Positions 52,777-61,606 of a stretch of DNA of 64,000 nucleotides are shown here, one piece after another. The notes under the pieces are model-generated. The model was given only the letters and a program-made list of their open reading frames with translations, was not told where the DNA came from and did no database searches. Source of the stretch: Paenibacillus prosopidis. GTDB lineage: Bacteria > Bacillota > Bacilli > Paenibacillales > Paenibacillaceae. Location of the stretch: contig NZ_QPJD01000017.1 of NCBI RefSeq assembly GCF_003337375.1, positions 62,001-126,000 on the forward strand, read 5' to 3'. The translations under genes and the position numbers were made by a program. Position 1 is the first letter of the stretch. The number at the start of each line of letters is the position of its first letter.

Positions 52777-52793
52777 GTTCTATAATATAGAAC
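52777..52793. promoter_or_regulatory. IclR operator candidate, site 1
   Basis: Perfect 17-base palindrome GTTCTATAATATAGAAC, immediately upstream of a solute-binding-protein remnant. Same motif as the sites at 53123, 53970 and 53990. Confidence 0.65.
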
Positions 52794-52818
52794 AACTAAT
52801 AAACCGATTCCAAAATGG

Positions 52819-52996
52819 ATGGAGAAATTGAAAACCGAGGTCAACAAAATTGTCAGCGAATTAACGCTGATTTTATCGTTGGTAACCGTGAAATCGAGAG
52901 GGATTGGGATCAATTTCAAAAAGAGCTGAAGAATATCGGAGTGAAGAGTTTATCACCATTATGCAAAAAGAATATGCCGAGAAATGGAAGTCATAA
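52819..52996 (+). pseudogene. Extracellular solute-binding protein remnant
   Basis: The C-terminal end of a lipoprotein-type sugar-binding protein split over three frames: MEKLKTEVNKIVSELT, then DWDQFQKELKNIG, then EEFITIMQKEYAEKWKS and stop. Suggests a sugar or sugar-acid ABC importer once belonged to the IclR-controlled cluster. Sequence from 53000 to 53115 is further unrecognisable debris. Confidence 0.6.
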
Positions 52997-53122
52997 TCAA
53001 AATCCGCAGGTAAAGATCCAGGCTTCCGTCATCTGGAATGGCGGAAGTCCACTAGATTTTCTCAAGAATAGGAAGGCTATGGCTGGACCAATAAGAAACC
53101 CTTTGGTAAAACTATTTATAAC

Positions 53123-53139
53123 GTTCTATATTATAAAAC
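53123..53139. promoter_or_regulatory. IclR operator candidate, site 2
   Basis: GTTCTATATTATAAAAC, one changed pair from the perfect palindrome, 16 bases before the IclR start: probable autoregulation. Confidence 0.6.
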
Positions 53140-53155
53140 AGAGGATGATACGCCA

Positions 53156-53914
53156 ATGCCGATCATTCAATCATTAGACCGCGCTCTGCGCATTCTTAAT
53201 TTGTTTGATGACCAAAATAAGGAATTAAAAATTACCGATATCAGCCAACAGATGAATTTACACAAAAGCACCGTTCACTCTTTGCTCAAAACGCTGCAAA
53301 TGCACGGCTATATCGATCAAGAGGGACATACAGGAAAATATAGGCTCGGGATGACGCTAGTCGAGAAGGGACAGCTTCTGCTGCAAGGTCTAGATATTCG
53401 AGGCGCAGCCAGACCCCATCTTCAGGAGCTGTCGGACTTAACCGGTCAATCTGTTCACTTAGTTATTATGGATGGTCATGAGGGCGTATATATCGATAAG
53501 GTGGAAGGAGCAAAAGCGGCCATTCGCTACTCGCGGATCGGACGCCGGGTTCCGCTTCACAGCAGCGCAGTCGGAAAAGTGCTGGCTGCTTATCGCTCTC
53601 CGGGAGAACTGGCCCGGATCCTCGATAATTACGTATTCCATATACATACCCCGCAAACCATTGACCGAAAGGATACCTTCTTGGAGGTACTGAGAGGGGT
53701 AAGACACGACGGGGTGGCTTTTGACCGTGAAGAAAATGAACCCGGCGTTCGCTGCGCTGCGGCCCCGATTTTCGACCATACCGGCCATTGTGCCGCAGCT
53801 ATGAGTATTTCCACCTTAGTTTCGCATGTCGACGAGACGCAGCTGCAGCAATTTGTTAAGTTGTTGTTGAACGAAACAAGACGGATTTCCGCCCAATTGG
53901 GATATCGGTCATAA
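53156..53914 (+). CDS. IclR-family transcriptional regulator
   Basis: 252 residues. N-terminal winged helix: IQSLDRALRILNLFDDQ, then LKITDISQQMNLHKSTVHSLLKTLQMHGYI and KYRLGMTLVE. C-terminal effector domain: GHEGVYIDKVEG, RIGRRVPLHSSAVGKVLAA and EPGVRCAAAPIFDHTGHCAAAMSIS. IclR-type regulators usually sense a sugar acid or aromatic acid. Palindromes of the type GTTYTATA lie before its own gene and before the next operon, so it probably controls the Weimberg genes; xylonate or 2-keto-3-deoxy acid may be the effector (inference). Confidence 0.92.
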   Translation: MPIIQSLDRALRILNLFDDQNKELKITDISQQMNLHKSTVHSLLKTLQMHGYIDQEGHTGKYRLGMTLVEKGQLLLQGLDIRGAARPHLQELSDLTGQSVHLVIMDGHEGVYIDKVEGAKAAIRYSRIGRRVPLHSSAVGKVLAAYRSPGELARILDNYVFHIHTPQTIDRKDTFLEVLRGVRHDGVAFDREENEPGVRCAAAPIFDHTGHCAAAMSISTLVSHVDETQLQQFVKLLLNETRRISAQLGYRS

Positions 53915-53969
53915 AGGAGCTTCTGTTTCCAATCAAACGTTATGGAATGACATCCATAAGCTCTTTTTA

Positions 53970-54006
53970 TGTCTATATTATAGAACTATGTTTTATATTA
54001 TAAAAC
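53970..54006. promoter_or_regulatory. Tandem IclR operator candidates, sites 3 and 4
   Basis: Site 3 (53970-53986) ends TATAGAAC; site 4 (53990-54006) is a perfect palindrome GTTTTATATTATAAAAC. Centres are 20 bases apart, two helix turns, just before the ATG at 54021. Confidence 0.65.
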
Positions 54007-54020
54007 TATGAGGTGATTTT

Positions 54021-54899
54021 ATGCGCATTATTCGTTATCAGGAAGATGCTTCCTTCAAATTGGCTGCGCTTACAGACGCTGATGAAATTTTTTCCTTGGA
54101 AGATTCTAATGATTTTATATCATTGGTACAAAGCGCAGAACGGGATGGCATTAGTGTTTCAGAAAAGGTGAAGCGGATAATCGATTCATCCCAAGCGTTA
54201 AAAAAAGAGATTCACCAGCTTGATCTGATCGTTCCATTGGAAGCCCCAGAGGTATGGGCAGCAGGCGTAACTTATATGCGGAGTAAAGAAGCACGCAATT
54301 ATGAAGCGGCAGACGGAGACAGAGAAGGCCCTACCTTTTATGACAAAGTGTATGATGCCGACCGGCCGGAGCTGTTCATGAAATCGACTGCGGCACGGAC
54401 GATCGGTCCGGGCGGCGAAGTATGCCTGCGAAGTGATTCAAGTTGGCAGGTTCCAGAACCAGAACTCGGATTGGTGCTGGATAGGAACGGGAATATTCTC
54501 GGCTATACGATCGGGAACGATATGAGCTGCCGAGACATCGAAGGCGAGAATCCTCTTTATTTGCCGCAGGCCAAAATTTGGCGTCAATCCTGCTCTATCG
54601 GTCCTGCTATTAGGCTAGCCGACACCGTTGAGGATCCGTATGATCTTCAAATAACCTGTCGCATTTATCGCGATGGACAGAAGGTCGTTGATGAAACGGC
54701 CAGTACAGGACAGCTCAAACGAAGATTTGGAGATCTGGTAGCCTATCTTGCCAAGGATAATGTCCTGTTTGACGGTACTGTGCTGCTTACGGGAACCTGC
54801 ATCGTGCCTCCAGGTCAGTTCACACTGGAGCAGGGTGATCGAATCGAGATTGATATTACGGGGATTGGCACATTAACGAATACAGCCGTTCCGGCCTAG
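54021..54899 (+). CDS. Fumarylacetoacetate hydrolase-fold 2-keto-3-deoxy sugar acid dehydratase (XylX/KdaD-like)
   Basis: 292 residues. FAH-fold motifs: WAAGVTYMRSKEAR, FMKSTAARTIGPG, QVPEPELGLVLD (the metal ExE pair), GYTIGNDMSCRDIEGENPLYLPQAKIW and LLTGTCIVPPGQF. The spacing and R-S-K-E-A-R start match 2-keto-3-deoxy-arabinonate/xylonate dehydratases, which make 2,5-dioxopentanoate (alpha-ketoglutarate semialdehyde). Its neighbours, an aldehyde dehydrogenase and a YjhG-type dehydratase, support this. First gene of the operon behind tandem IclR sites; GAGGTGAT upstream. Confidence 0.85.
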   Translation: MRIIRYQEDASFKLAALTDADEIFSLEDSNDFISLVQSAERDGISVSEKVKRIIDSSQALKKEIHQLDLIVPLEAPEVWAAGVTYMRSKEARNYEAADGDREGPTFYDKVYDADRPELFMKSTAARTIGPGGEVCLRSDSSWQVPEPELGLVLDRNGNILGYTIGNDMSCRDIEGENPLYLPQAKIWRQSCSIGPAIRLADTVEDPYDLQITCRIYRDGQKVVDETASTGQLKRRFGDLVAYLAKDNVLFDGTVLLTGTCIVPPGQFTLEQGDRIEIDITGIGTLTNTAVPA

Positions 54900-54917
54900 A
54901 AAAGGAGATGATTTTTT

Positions 54918-56375
54918 ATGAAGGATGCCATTATTATCGACAATTATATCGGCGGGCAATGGAAGCCACCGGCTAATCGGGAACGCCTGGAAAGCATTAA
55001 TCCGGCAAACAAACGGGAGGTAATGGGGTATGTTGCGAATTCTACCGACTTTGAGCTTAATGAAGCGGTTTATGCTGCAGAAACGGCTAGGCTGCTGTGG
55101 CGGAAGAAGACAGGCGCAGAGCGCGGACAGCTGCTTGTCAGGACCGCGGAGCTGCTGGAAAGCCGATTAGATGAGATTGGCGAGACGATGTGCAGGGAAA
55201 TGGGGAAAACCTTTGCCGAGGCAAGGGGAGAGACAGCGCGAGGAGCAGCGATTTTACGCTATTACGCCGGAGAAGGCATGCGTAAAATCGGCGATGTGAT
55301 ACCATCCAGCGATGCGGAGGCGTTTCTATTTACGACACGTGTGCCTCTGGGCGTAATCGGCGTTATCTCGCCTTGGAATTTTCCCGTGGCGATCCCGATC
55401 TGGAAGATGGCCCCGGCATTAATATACGGTAATACGGTAGTCTGGAAGCCGGCAGTCGAAACGGCGGTAACTGCGGCGGCAGTCATGCAGTGCTTTCATG
55501 ATGCTGGTTTTCCTCTGGGTGCAGTTAACATGATCGTAGGCAGCGGTGCCGTGGTTGGGAATGGAATGGCTAATCATCCCGGTATCCATGGCATCACCTT
55601 CACAGGCTCTAATTCTGTCGGAAAGCAGGTCGGTCAGGCCGCTTTGGCTCGCGGGGCGAAATATCAATTGGAGATGGGCGGTAAAAATCCGATCATCATC
55701 GCGGGCGACGCCGATTTGGATTTAGCGGTAGACGCTGTTATTAGCGGAGGGCTGCGCTCGACGGGGCAGAAGTGCACAGCGACTAGTCGAGTGATTGTCG
55801 AAAGGTCTATTTACGAGCTCTTCAAAACGAAGCTGCTCGAAAAGGTAGCAACGCTGAAGGTTGGTAACGGAATGGATCCCTCTGTATGGCTTGGGCCGTG
55901 TGCGAACGAAAAACAGCTGGAAACCGTGCTTAGGTATATTCAAAAAGGAAAGGAAGAAGGAGCAGTTCTTCTATATGGCGGTACACAGCCTGAGGATAGT
56001 GATCTATCTGACGGGTTTTATATCACTCCCGCTGTGTTCGACCGTGTTGAGAGCCGGATGTCCATTGCTCAGGAGGAAATCTTTGGACCCGTGCTTGCTT
56101 TAATAGAAGCAAGGGACTTCGAAGACGCAATCACGTTGGCGAACGATACATCGTACGGACTTAGTGCATCCATATATACTAAAAATATCGGGAACGTTTT
56201 ATCGTTTGTTCAGAATATGGAAGCGGGACTCATTAGGGTCAACGCGGAAACCGCGGGTGTCGAACTGCAGGCTCCGTTCGGCGGGATGAAGCAGTCCAGC
56301 TCTCACTCAAGAGAGCAGGGTCAAGCAGCTATTGAGTTTTTCACTTCTGTCAAAACAGTTTTTATCAAACCGTAA
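54918..56375 (+). CDS. Alpha-ketoglutarate semialdehyde dehydrogenase (aldehyde dehydrogenase family)
   Basis: 485 residues. ALDH motifs: GVIGVISPWNFPVAIPIWK, FTGSNSVGKQVG, the general-base LEMGGKNP, the nucleophile GQKCTATSR (Cys) and EEIFGPVLALI. It would oxidise 2,5-dioxopentanoate to 2-oxoglutarate with NAD(P). Function is inferred from the upstream FAH dehydratase and downstream xylonate dehydratase. AAAGGAG precedes the ATG, 18 bases after the previous stop, same operon. Confidence 0.88.
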   Translation: MKDAIIIDNYIGGQWKPPANRERLESINPANKREVMGYVANSTDFELNEAVYAAETARLLWRKKTGAERGQLLVRTAELLESRLDEIGETMCREMGKTFAEARGETARGAAILRYYAGEGMRKIGDVIPSSDAEAFLFTTRVPLGVIGVISPWNFPVAIPIWKMAPALIYGNTVVWKPAVETAVTAAAVMQCFHDAGFPLGAVNMIVGSGAVVGNGMANHPGIHGITFTGSNSVGKQVGQAALARGAKYQLEMGGKNPIIIAGDADLDLAVDAVISGGLRSTGQKCTATSRVIVERSIYELFKTKLLEKVATLKVGNGMDPSVWLGPCANEKQLETVLRYIQKGKEEGAVLLYGGTQPEDSDLSDGFYITPAVFDRVESRMSIAQEEIFGPVLALIEARDFEDAITLANDTSYGLSASIYTKNIGNVLSFVQNMEAGLIRVNAETAGVELQAPFGGMKQSSSHSREQGQAAIEFFTSVKTVFIKP

Positions 56376-56401
56376 CCTAAGCCTTGATAGGAGGAAATGG
56401 A

Positions 56402-58396
56402 ATGGACATGGACCCGATCTTTAAACAGATCATGGGAAACAGCGTGGATTCTGATTTTGTCATACAAACACAAGCATCGGGGCCTAAAGGCGCGCTTCCG
56501 CTTACACATGACAGGCTTCAGAATGCGCCAAGCGGCGATTTGTTCGGCTGGTCACAAAATGTGGGAATGGGGTGGAGCCCTTCCCGGTTGCTTGGCCGAG
56601 AGGTTCTTATTTTGGGAACACAGGGCGGAATCCGCAATGAAGACGGCTCGGCGGCGGCACTCGGTTATCATACCGGCCACTGGGAAATCGGCCTTCTAAT
56701 GAAGGAAGCGGCAGATGAAATTACTCGAGCGGGAGGCATTCCGTTTGCCGGTTACGTAAGCGACCCCTGCGATGGCCGATCCCAAGGCACTCCGGGCATG
56801 TTCGATTCACTGCCTTATCGCAATGATGCGGCGATTGTTCTCCGGCGGCTTATTCGCTCGCTGCCCACAAGATCCGCCGTTCTCGGAATCGGAACATGCG
56901 ATAAAGGGTTGCCTGCTATGATGATTGCATTAACTGCAATGAGAAACCTTCCTGTTGTTATCGTACCCGGAGGTGTAACGCTTCCGCCGATAAATGGGGA
57001 AGACGCAGGTAAGATTCAGTCGATTGGAGTACGTTATACGAACGGTGAGCTTACGCTGGAGGCAGCGGCCGACTTAGGCTGCCGGGCATGCGCCACGCCC
57101 GGCGGCGGATGCCAGTTTCTTGGAACGGCAGGTACCGCACAGGTTGTAGCGGAGGCGCTGGGTCTAACTGTCCCGCATGCGGCACTCGCTCCATCGGGTC
57201 AGCCGATCTGGTCAGAAATGGCCCGCCAATCGGCAAGAGCGGCTTTATATATGGCGGAGACCGGTATGACCTCGGCTAGTATCATGACCGATGCCGCAAT
57301 TCGAAATGCTATGGTCGTTCACGCTGCTTTTGGGGGTTCAACGAATTTACTTCTACATATCCCGGCCATTGCCCATGCGGCTGGCTTAACCGTTCCAACG
57401 GCCCAGGACTGGGCAAAAACGAACCGCAGCGTGCCAAGACTCGTAAGCGTTCTGCCAAACGGACCGCTCTTTCATCCGACTATACGGGTTTTTCTCGCAG
57501 GAGGTGTCCCAGAGGTAATGCTGCATTTGAGAAAGCTCGGCTTATTAGATGAGAAAGCTCTTACGGTAACCGGACAGACGATCGGCGGCATGCTGGATTG
57601 GTGGGCGGAATCCGAGCGGCGCAGCCGGATGAGACGTTATTTAATGGAGGTTGACGGTATCGATCCGGATACGGTTATTTACAGTCCGGAGAAAGCCAAA
57701 GCTGCAGGCATGACTTCGACCGTGACATTCCCGTCGGGGAACATTGCTCCGGAAGGGTCAGTCATCAAATCGACTGCTATTGATCCCTCGTTGATTGACG
57801 CAGCGGGCATTTACAGACATGTGGGAAAGGCAAAAGTGTTCACAAAAGAACGTGATGCGATGCGCGCGATAAAGGATGGAGGTATTGAATCAGGTGATGT
57901 TCTGGTTCTAATCGGGCGCGGTCCAATGGGAACCGGAATGGAGGAAACTTATCAATTAACCTCAGCTCTCAAACATCTATCCTTCGGCAAGGATATAGCA
58001 CTTCTTACTGATGCACGGTTCTCTGGCGTGTCGACAGGCGCTTGCATCGGCCATATCGGTCCTGAAGCTCTCGCTGGCGGACCTGTCGGAAAGCTTCGCA
58101 ACGGAGATTGGATTGATGTGCGAATTGATCTTGCCAAGCTTGAAGGACAAATCAATATGGTAGGGAGCGGCCTATTGCCTACTTCACCTGTGGAAGGCGA
58201 TGCCGAATTGGCTAACCGCAGCCCGCATCCCGGCTTGGCCGAGGACCCGGAATTGCCTGATGACACAAAACTCTGGGCCGCGCTCCAGGCTGCAAGCGGA
58301 GGTACCTGGAAGGGCTGCGTCTACGATGTCCAAAAAATAATACAGGTTCTGAATGCTGGTATGAATGCATTGACAAGTGAAAAAGGTGAGCGATAA
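56402..58396 (+). CDS. YjhG/YagF-family D-xylonate dehydratase (IlvD/Edd superfamily)
   Basis: 664 residues, the length of the YjhG/YagF branch, longer than IlvD. Cluster-ligand Cys in YVSDPCDG, GIGTCDKGLPAMM and CATPGGGCQFLGTAGT; a substrate-site AFGGSTNLLLHIPAIA; C-terminal DARFSGVSTGACIGHIGPEA. It would convert D-xylonate to 2-keto-3-deoxy-xylonate using an Fe-S cluster. ATG 56402 has GGAGG 7 bases upstream. With the two upstream genes it gives the lower Weimberg route from xylonate to 2-oxoglutarate. No xylose dehydrogenase or lactonase is in the window, so xylonate may be taken up or made elsewhere. Confidence 0.9.
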   Translation: MDMDPIFKQIMGNSVDSDFVIQTQASGPKGALPLTHDRLQNAPSGDLFGWSQNVGMGWSPSRLLGREVLILGTQGGIRNEDGSAAALGYHTGHWEIGLLMKEAADEITRAGGIPFAGYVSDPCDGRSQGTPGMFDSLPYRNDAAIVLRRLIRSLPTRSAVLGIGTCDKGLPAMMIALTAMRNLPVVIVPGGVTLPPINGEDAGKIQSIGVRYTNGELTLEAAADLGCRACATPGGGCQFLGTAGTAQVVAEALGLTVPHAALAPSGQPIWSEMARQSARAALYMAETGMTSASIMTDAAIRNAMVVHAAFGGSTNLLLHIPAIAHAAGLTVPTAQDWAKTNRSVPRLVSVLPNGPLFHPTIRVFLAGGVPEVMLHLRKLGLLDEKALTVTGQTIGGMLDWWAESERRSRMRRYLMEVDGIDPDTVIYSPEKAKAAGMTSTVTFPSGNIAPEGSVIKSTAIDPSLIDAAGIYRHVGKAKVFTKERDAMRAIKDGGIESGDVLVLIGRGPMGTGMEETYQLTSALKHLSFGKDIALLTDARFSGVSTGACIGHIGPEALAGGPVGKLRNGDWIDVRIDLAKLEGQINMVGSGLLPTSPVEGDAELANRSPHPGLAEDPELPDDTKLWAALQAASGGTWKGCVYDVQKIIQVLNAGMNALTSEKGER

Positions 58397-58414
58397 AGAA
58401 AAGGATGAATTTGT

Positions 58415-58530
58415 CTTGTCCTTCGTCCAGTATCGGGTGAGAAGAACATGATCCTTAGCCGATTTTGTCTGATAATCAAAAACATTGATACATTAAAAGT
58501 CGCGTAAATTGCGGCTTTTTTCATTTATGT
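58415..58530 (+). repeat. Dispersed hairpin repeat, divergent copy 3
   Basis: CTTGTCCTTCGTCCAGTATC followed by GGGTGAGAAGAACATGATCC resembles the TATCGGGGACAAGAACAT core of copies 1 and 2, with changes. A terminator hairpin AAGTCGC / GCGGCTT plus T6 and CATTTATG (58498-58529) matches the one inside copy 1. It also serves as terminator of the Weimberg operon. Confidence 0.5.
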
Positions 58531-58647
58531 AATAAGGTTCCTTTCATTTGTCGATGTCAAGAGCCTTATTCCATATGACAGGTTTTAGATTATAGAGTAA
58601 CATTTTCCATTTCCACTTCGTCTGTAAGCTCGAGAGGAGAAGATATA

Positions 58648-58833
58648 ATTAAATCCAACCATAAGTGGCTAATACTTATTTTCACTGCCATCGCGCTTGT
58701 ACCGTTTGCTGAATACATTGGCTCACAGCCGGAAGGCGGCGATAATCCCGCCATTTTAACCGATTTATTTCCTTCGAGCATGAGGGGACCCGATACGGAA
58801 TCCGATTCCACTACGGAAAGGACGACGCCGTAA
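58648..58833 (+). CDS. Small membrane protein with possible ATT start
   Basis: 61 codons. A basic start (IKSNHKW), one hydrophobic helix (LILIFTAIALVPFAEYI), then an acidic Pro/Ser/Thr-rich tail ending TESDSTTERTTP. No ATG, GTG or TTG is placed near; GAGAGGAG lies 8 bases before an ATT (58648), the only start consistent with the ribosome binding site. May be a decayed gene instead. No family recognised. Confidence 0.4.
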   Translation: MKSNHKWLILIFTAIALVPFAEYIGSQPEGGDNPAILTDLFPSSMRGPDTESDSTTERTTP

Positions 58834-58938
58834 CGGCTGTGCCGCGTTTTCTGGAGACGATTCACACCTTAAAGCTCGTGACGGAAACAATTCAAGTTAT
58901 AAGCGTTTGGTCGATTATATTCAATTGGAGTGGTATTC

Positions 58939-60405
58939 ATGTACAAGTCAAATAGGATCCTAAAAACCGTGTTTTTGACATTAATGATCATGACAAGCGC
59001 GGCCTCGGACATGTCTGTTTCGGCTGCAGGAACACTAAAGCCGGACAACGCGAATAATAAGTTGCTGACAGACGTGGTCCGGATTGATGCAGGCGCACAG
59101 AGCGCCTTTGCCATCAAGGCGGACGGAAGCACATGGGCCTGGGGAGGCAATTACGGATCGCTCGGCAATGGCTCGGAACGTCCATCATATACCCCCGTTC
59201 AGATGCATATCGATCACGTTAAGCAAATCTCAGGGGGCTACCGTCACTCACTCATAATTAAAGACGACGGCACCGTATGGGCAGTTGGCGGCAATGAGCA
59301 CGGACAGCTCGGTAACGGCAAGCAATCCCAGGATCTCGTCAAGGAGCCCATACAAGTACAGGATCTGGCGGATATGATCGCCGTATCTGCCGGAGATGAT
59401 CATAGCCTTGCGCTTCGGAAAGATGGAACCGTGTGGGCATGGGGTGGGAACGAGAACGGTCAGCTGGGTAGCGATCCAGGCAGAAATAGCTTGAAGCCGG
59501 TCCGGGTTAACGGGCTGCCTTCGGTCGTAGCGGTATCGGCCGGCCAATACCAGTCGGCGGCGCTTGGCAACGGAGGAGAAGTATGGATATGGGGGCTCGA
59601 CAAGGTCGATGATAATGGACGGAATATAGTGCGTAAACCGATGCGGCTTAAAGGGACCGGCGAATACGGGGCCATATCGATCGGGAGGCAATATGGAACG
59701 GCGCTCAGCGGCAACGGAACGGTTTGGATGTGGAAGAACGAGGCATGGCCCACTCCAGCGCTCGATACTTTGGAGCCGTTTCAGATTACCGGGCTGAACG
59801 ATATCATTTCCATTTCAGGTAGCGCCGGTGTGAAAGCGGACGGAACCGTCTGGCAGTGGACGATTGATGCAGATAGCGGTAAAGCGAACGTCATTCAGGT
59901 GCAGGGAATCCGGGACGCAGTTGCGATTACGGAGGGCAACCGCAATTATTATGCGCTTCTGAAAGATGGTACAGTGCTGTCATGGGGAACCAATGAGTTC
60001 GGTCAAGCCGGTCTCGGGGTAACGGATTTCCGGATAGAGACGCCACAGCCGGTACGTAAGTCCATCGACATTTATCTGGATGGCAAGGAGATTGCGATGG
60101 CGACACCACCGCTGCTCATTCAAGGAGCAACGTACGTTCCGCTCAGGGGCGTGTTTGAAAATATGGGCGCTTCACTGAGCTGGGACACCAAGATCAGATC
60201 GGCCATAGCAGTGAAAGGATCGGTTACGATCGTGCTGAATACAGTGACCGGGCAAACGACAGTTAACGGGCAAACCGTTGCGTCGGACCGTAGGCCGGTT
60301 TTGGTAAACGATAGCATATTTGTGCCTTTGCGTCTGGTCAGCGAGACGCTTGGAGCTGATGTTAAGTGGGATGATGCCGCATATACCGTGCGTATAACAC
60401 AATAA
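58939..60405 (+). CDS. Secreted RCC1-repeat protein with C-terminal stalk domain
   Basis: 488 residues from ATG 58939 (TTGGAGTGG upstream). Signal peptide to about residue 30. Six to seven RCC1-type blades with the pattern ISGGYRHSLIIKDDGTVWAVGGNEHGQLGNG (residues 45-380), then a copper amine oxidase N-terminal-like stalk domain (DGKEIAMATPPLLIQGATYVPLRGVFENMGASLSWD, VFVPLRLVSETLGADVKWDD). Such beta-propeller/stalk proteins are common on Paenibacillus surfaces, probably for binding protein or glycan. No enzyme motif. Confidence 0.87.
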   Translation: MYKSNRILKTVFLTLMIMTSAASDMSVSAAGTLKPDNANNKLLTDVVRIDAGAQSAFAIKADGSTWAWGGNYGSLGNGSERPSYTPVQMHIDHVKQISGGYRHSLIIKDDGTVWAVGGNEHGQLGNGKQSQDLVKEPIQVQDLADMIAVSAGDDHSLALRKDGTVWAWGGNENGQLGSDPGRNSLKPVRVNGLPSVVAVSAGQYQSAALGNGGEVWIWGLDKVDDNGRNIVRKPMRLKGTGEYGAISIGRQYGTALSGNGTVWMWKNEAWPTPALDTLEPFQITGLNDIISISGSAGVKADGTVWQWTIDADSGKANVIQVQGIRDAVAITEGNRNYYALLKDGTVLSWGTNEFGQAGLGVTDFRIETPQPVRKSIDIYLDGKEIAMATPPLLIQGATYVPLRGVFENMGASLSWDTKIRSAIAVKGSVTIVLNTVTGQTTVNGQTVASDRRPVLVNDSIFVPLRLVSETLGADVKWDDAAYTVRITQ

Positions 60406-60439
60406 CCCCAAATAAAGCACAGACTAACGGAAGGGCTCT

Positions 60440-61405
60440 ATGGACAAAGCTTACTCCATCACCTTAAGTCATAACACAATAACATGCGCTATTTTAGGAG
60501 GAATTCAAGATAAAAAATGGATGAAAACGGCTGCGGCTGCACTAACGATAGCGGGAGTACTAAATGCGGGTTCTGCGGTTATAGCTGCGCCTTTCCCTGC
60601 GGCAACACTCAAGTTGTTTATCAACGGCGTCTACCAGGACGATGTTTTAAATGTGAACGGCCGAACGATGGTTCAATTGAAAGCTTTTCATGATCCTGCC
60701 AAAATCAGCTATGCCTACGAATCGTCTACTAAGACCATCATCATTAATAATCCGGTTAACAAAATAACGATACGCTTGAAGGATGGCTTGAAAACAGCTG
60801 ACATCAACGGCGAAAAAGTCGCATTAGACGCGCCGGTTACGGTGAAGCGAGGACGGACCTATGTACCCGTGCGCTTCGCAACGGAAACGCTGGGCGGCAC
60901 GGCTGTTTTTGACAGCAAAAGCAAGGAGGTCATCGTTCGCACGCCGACTGGCGAGGAGCAGTTCCAAACGCTCAGAAGTGGCGAACTTGATAAAGCGCGT
61001 GTGGCTGCACTGGCCCTTCCAAAGCTAAACTTCGGGAAAGAAATTCAACCTTACGGGGAAGGCTTTACTACCATATAAACGTTTCCAAGAGGGGAAGCGC
61101 TCCGTTATTCTATAGAGTATAGAGGATTAATGACTTATGTCGAAATCAACGAAAATGGCCTTGCCGAAATAAGATGGCAAAAGGATACAATAGGGAAAAA
61201 CGGAGAAACGGGCCAAGAACCGAAAGCATTTGGCGAATCCGTTTATTTTATGAATAATCTAATGACGGATTTGCTGCATTACGGAACGGTAGACAGCACA
61301 GGTAAACGAACGGAACAGGCCACCATTAACCGCAATATGAATAAAGAGTTTGAGAATGTTCTTATCATGCCGATTGAAGGCGAAGTGAGGATAGATGCGA
61401 AATAG
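60440..61405 (+). pseudogene. Stalk-domain surface protein interrupted by an in-frame TAA
   Basis: The first part (to 61078, 212 codons) has a signal peptide (MKTAAAALTIAGVLNAGSAV from ATG 60521; ATG 60440 is the start with a ribosome binding site) and the stalk domain VNGRTMVQLKAFHDPAKISY, RGRTYVPVRFATETLGGTAVF. TAA at 61076 follows GEGFTTI; the same frame continues without shift TFPRGEALRYSIEYRGL and MTYVEINENGLAEIRW to 61405. A Tyr codon (TAT/TAC) changed to TAA explains it. ATG 61130 in the second part lacks a ribosome binding site, so one nonsense-mutated gene is more likely than two genes. Confidence 0.7.
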
Positions 61406-61519
61406 GGCATAACTGCACAGTGAGTTCTGCGGAGCTATCGCGATAAAATGGGAAGAGGACTGATGGTCCACCCTAAGCATTTCCGTAAACTTAGTTAGAC
61501 CTAGGGACGGGAGTTGAAC

Positions 61520-61566
61520 ACCGAAAGGGCTGCCGCATGGCAGCCCTTCGTTAGGCTAACTTGCAG
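61520..61566 (+). repeat. GGCTGCC hairpin repeat, copy 2
   Basis: CGAAAGGGCTGCC / GGCAGCCCTTCG hairpin with GCAT loop, followed by GTTAGGCTAACTTGCAG. Same arrangement as at 46442. It can also act as a terminator-like structure. Confidence 0.6.
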
Positions 61567-61606
61567 GATTATGTGAAATATCGAGACTCCTCTCAATCGA
61601 ACAATC

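Noticed and set aside
52815..53177. Intact 120-codon gene
   Set aside because: It stitches together out-of-frame pieces of a solute-binding protein end; only fragments in three frames match.
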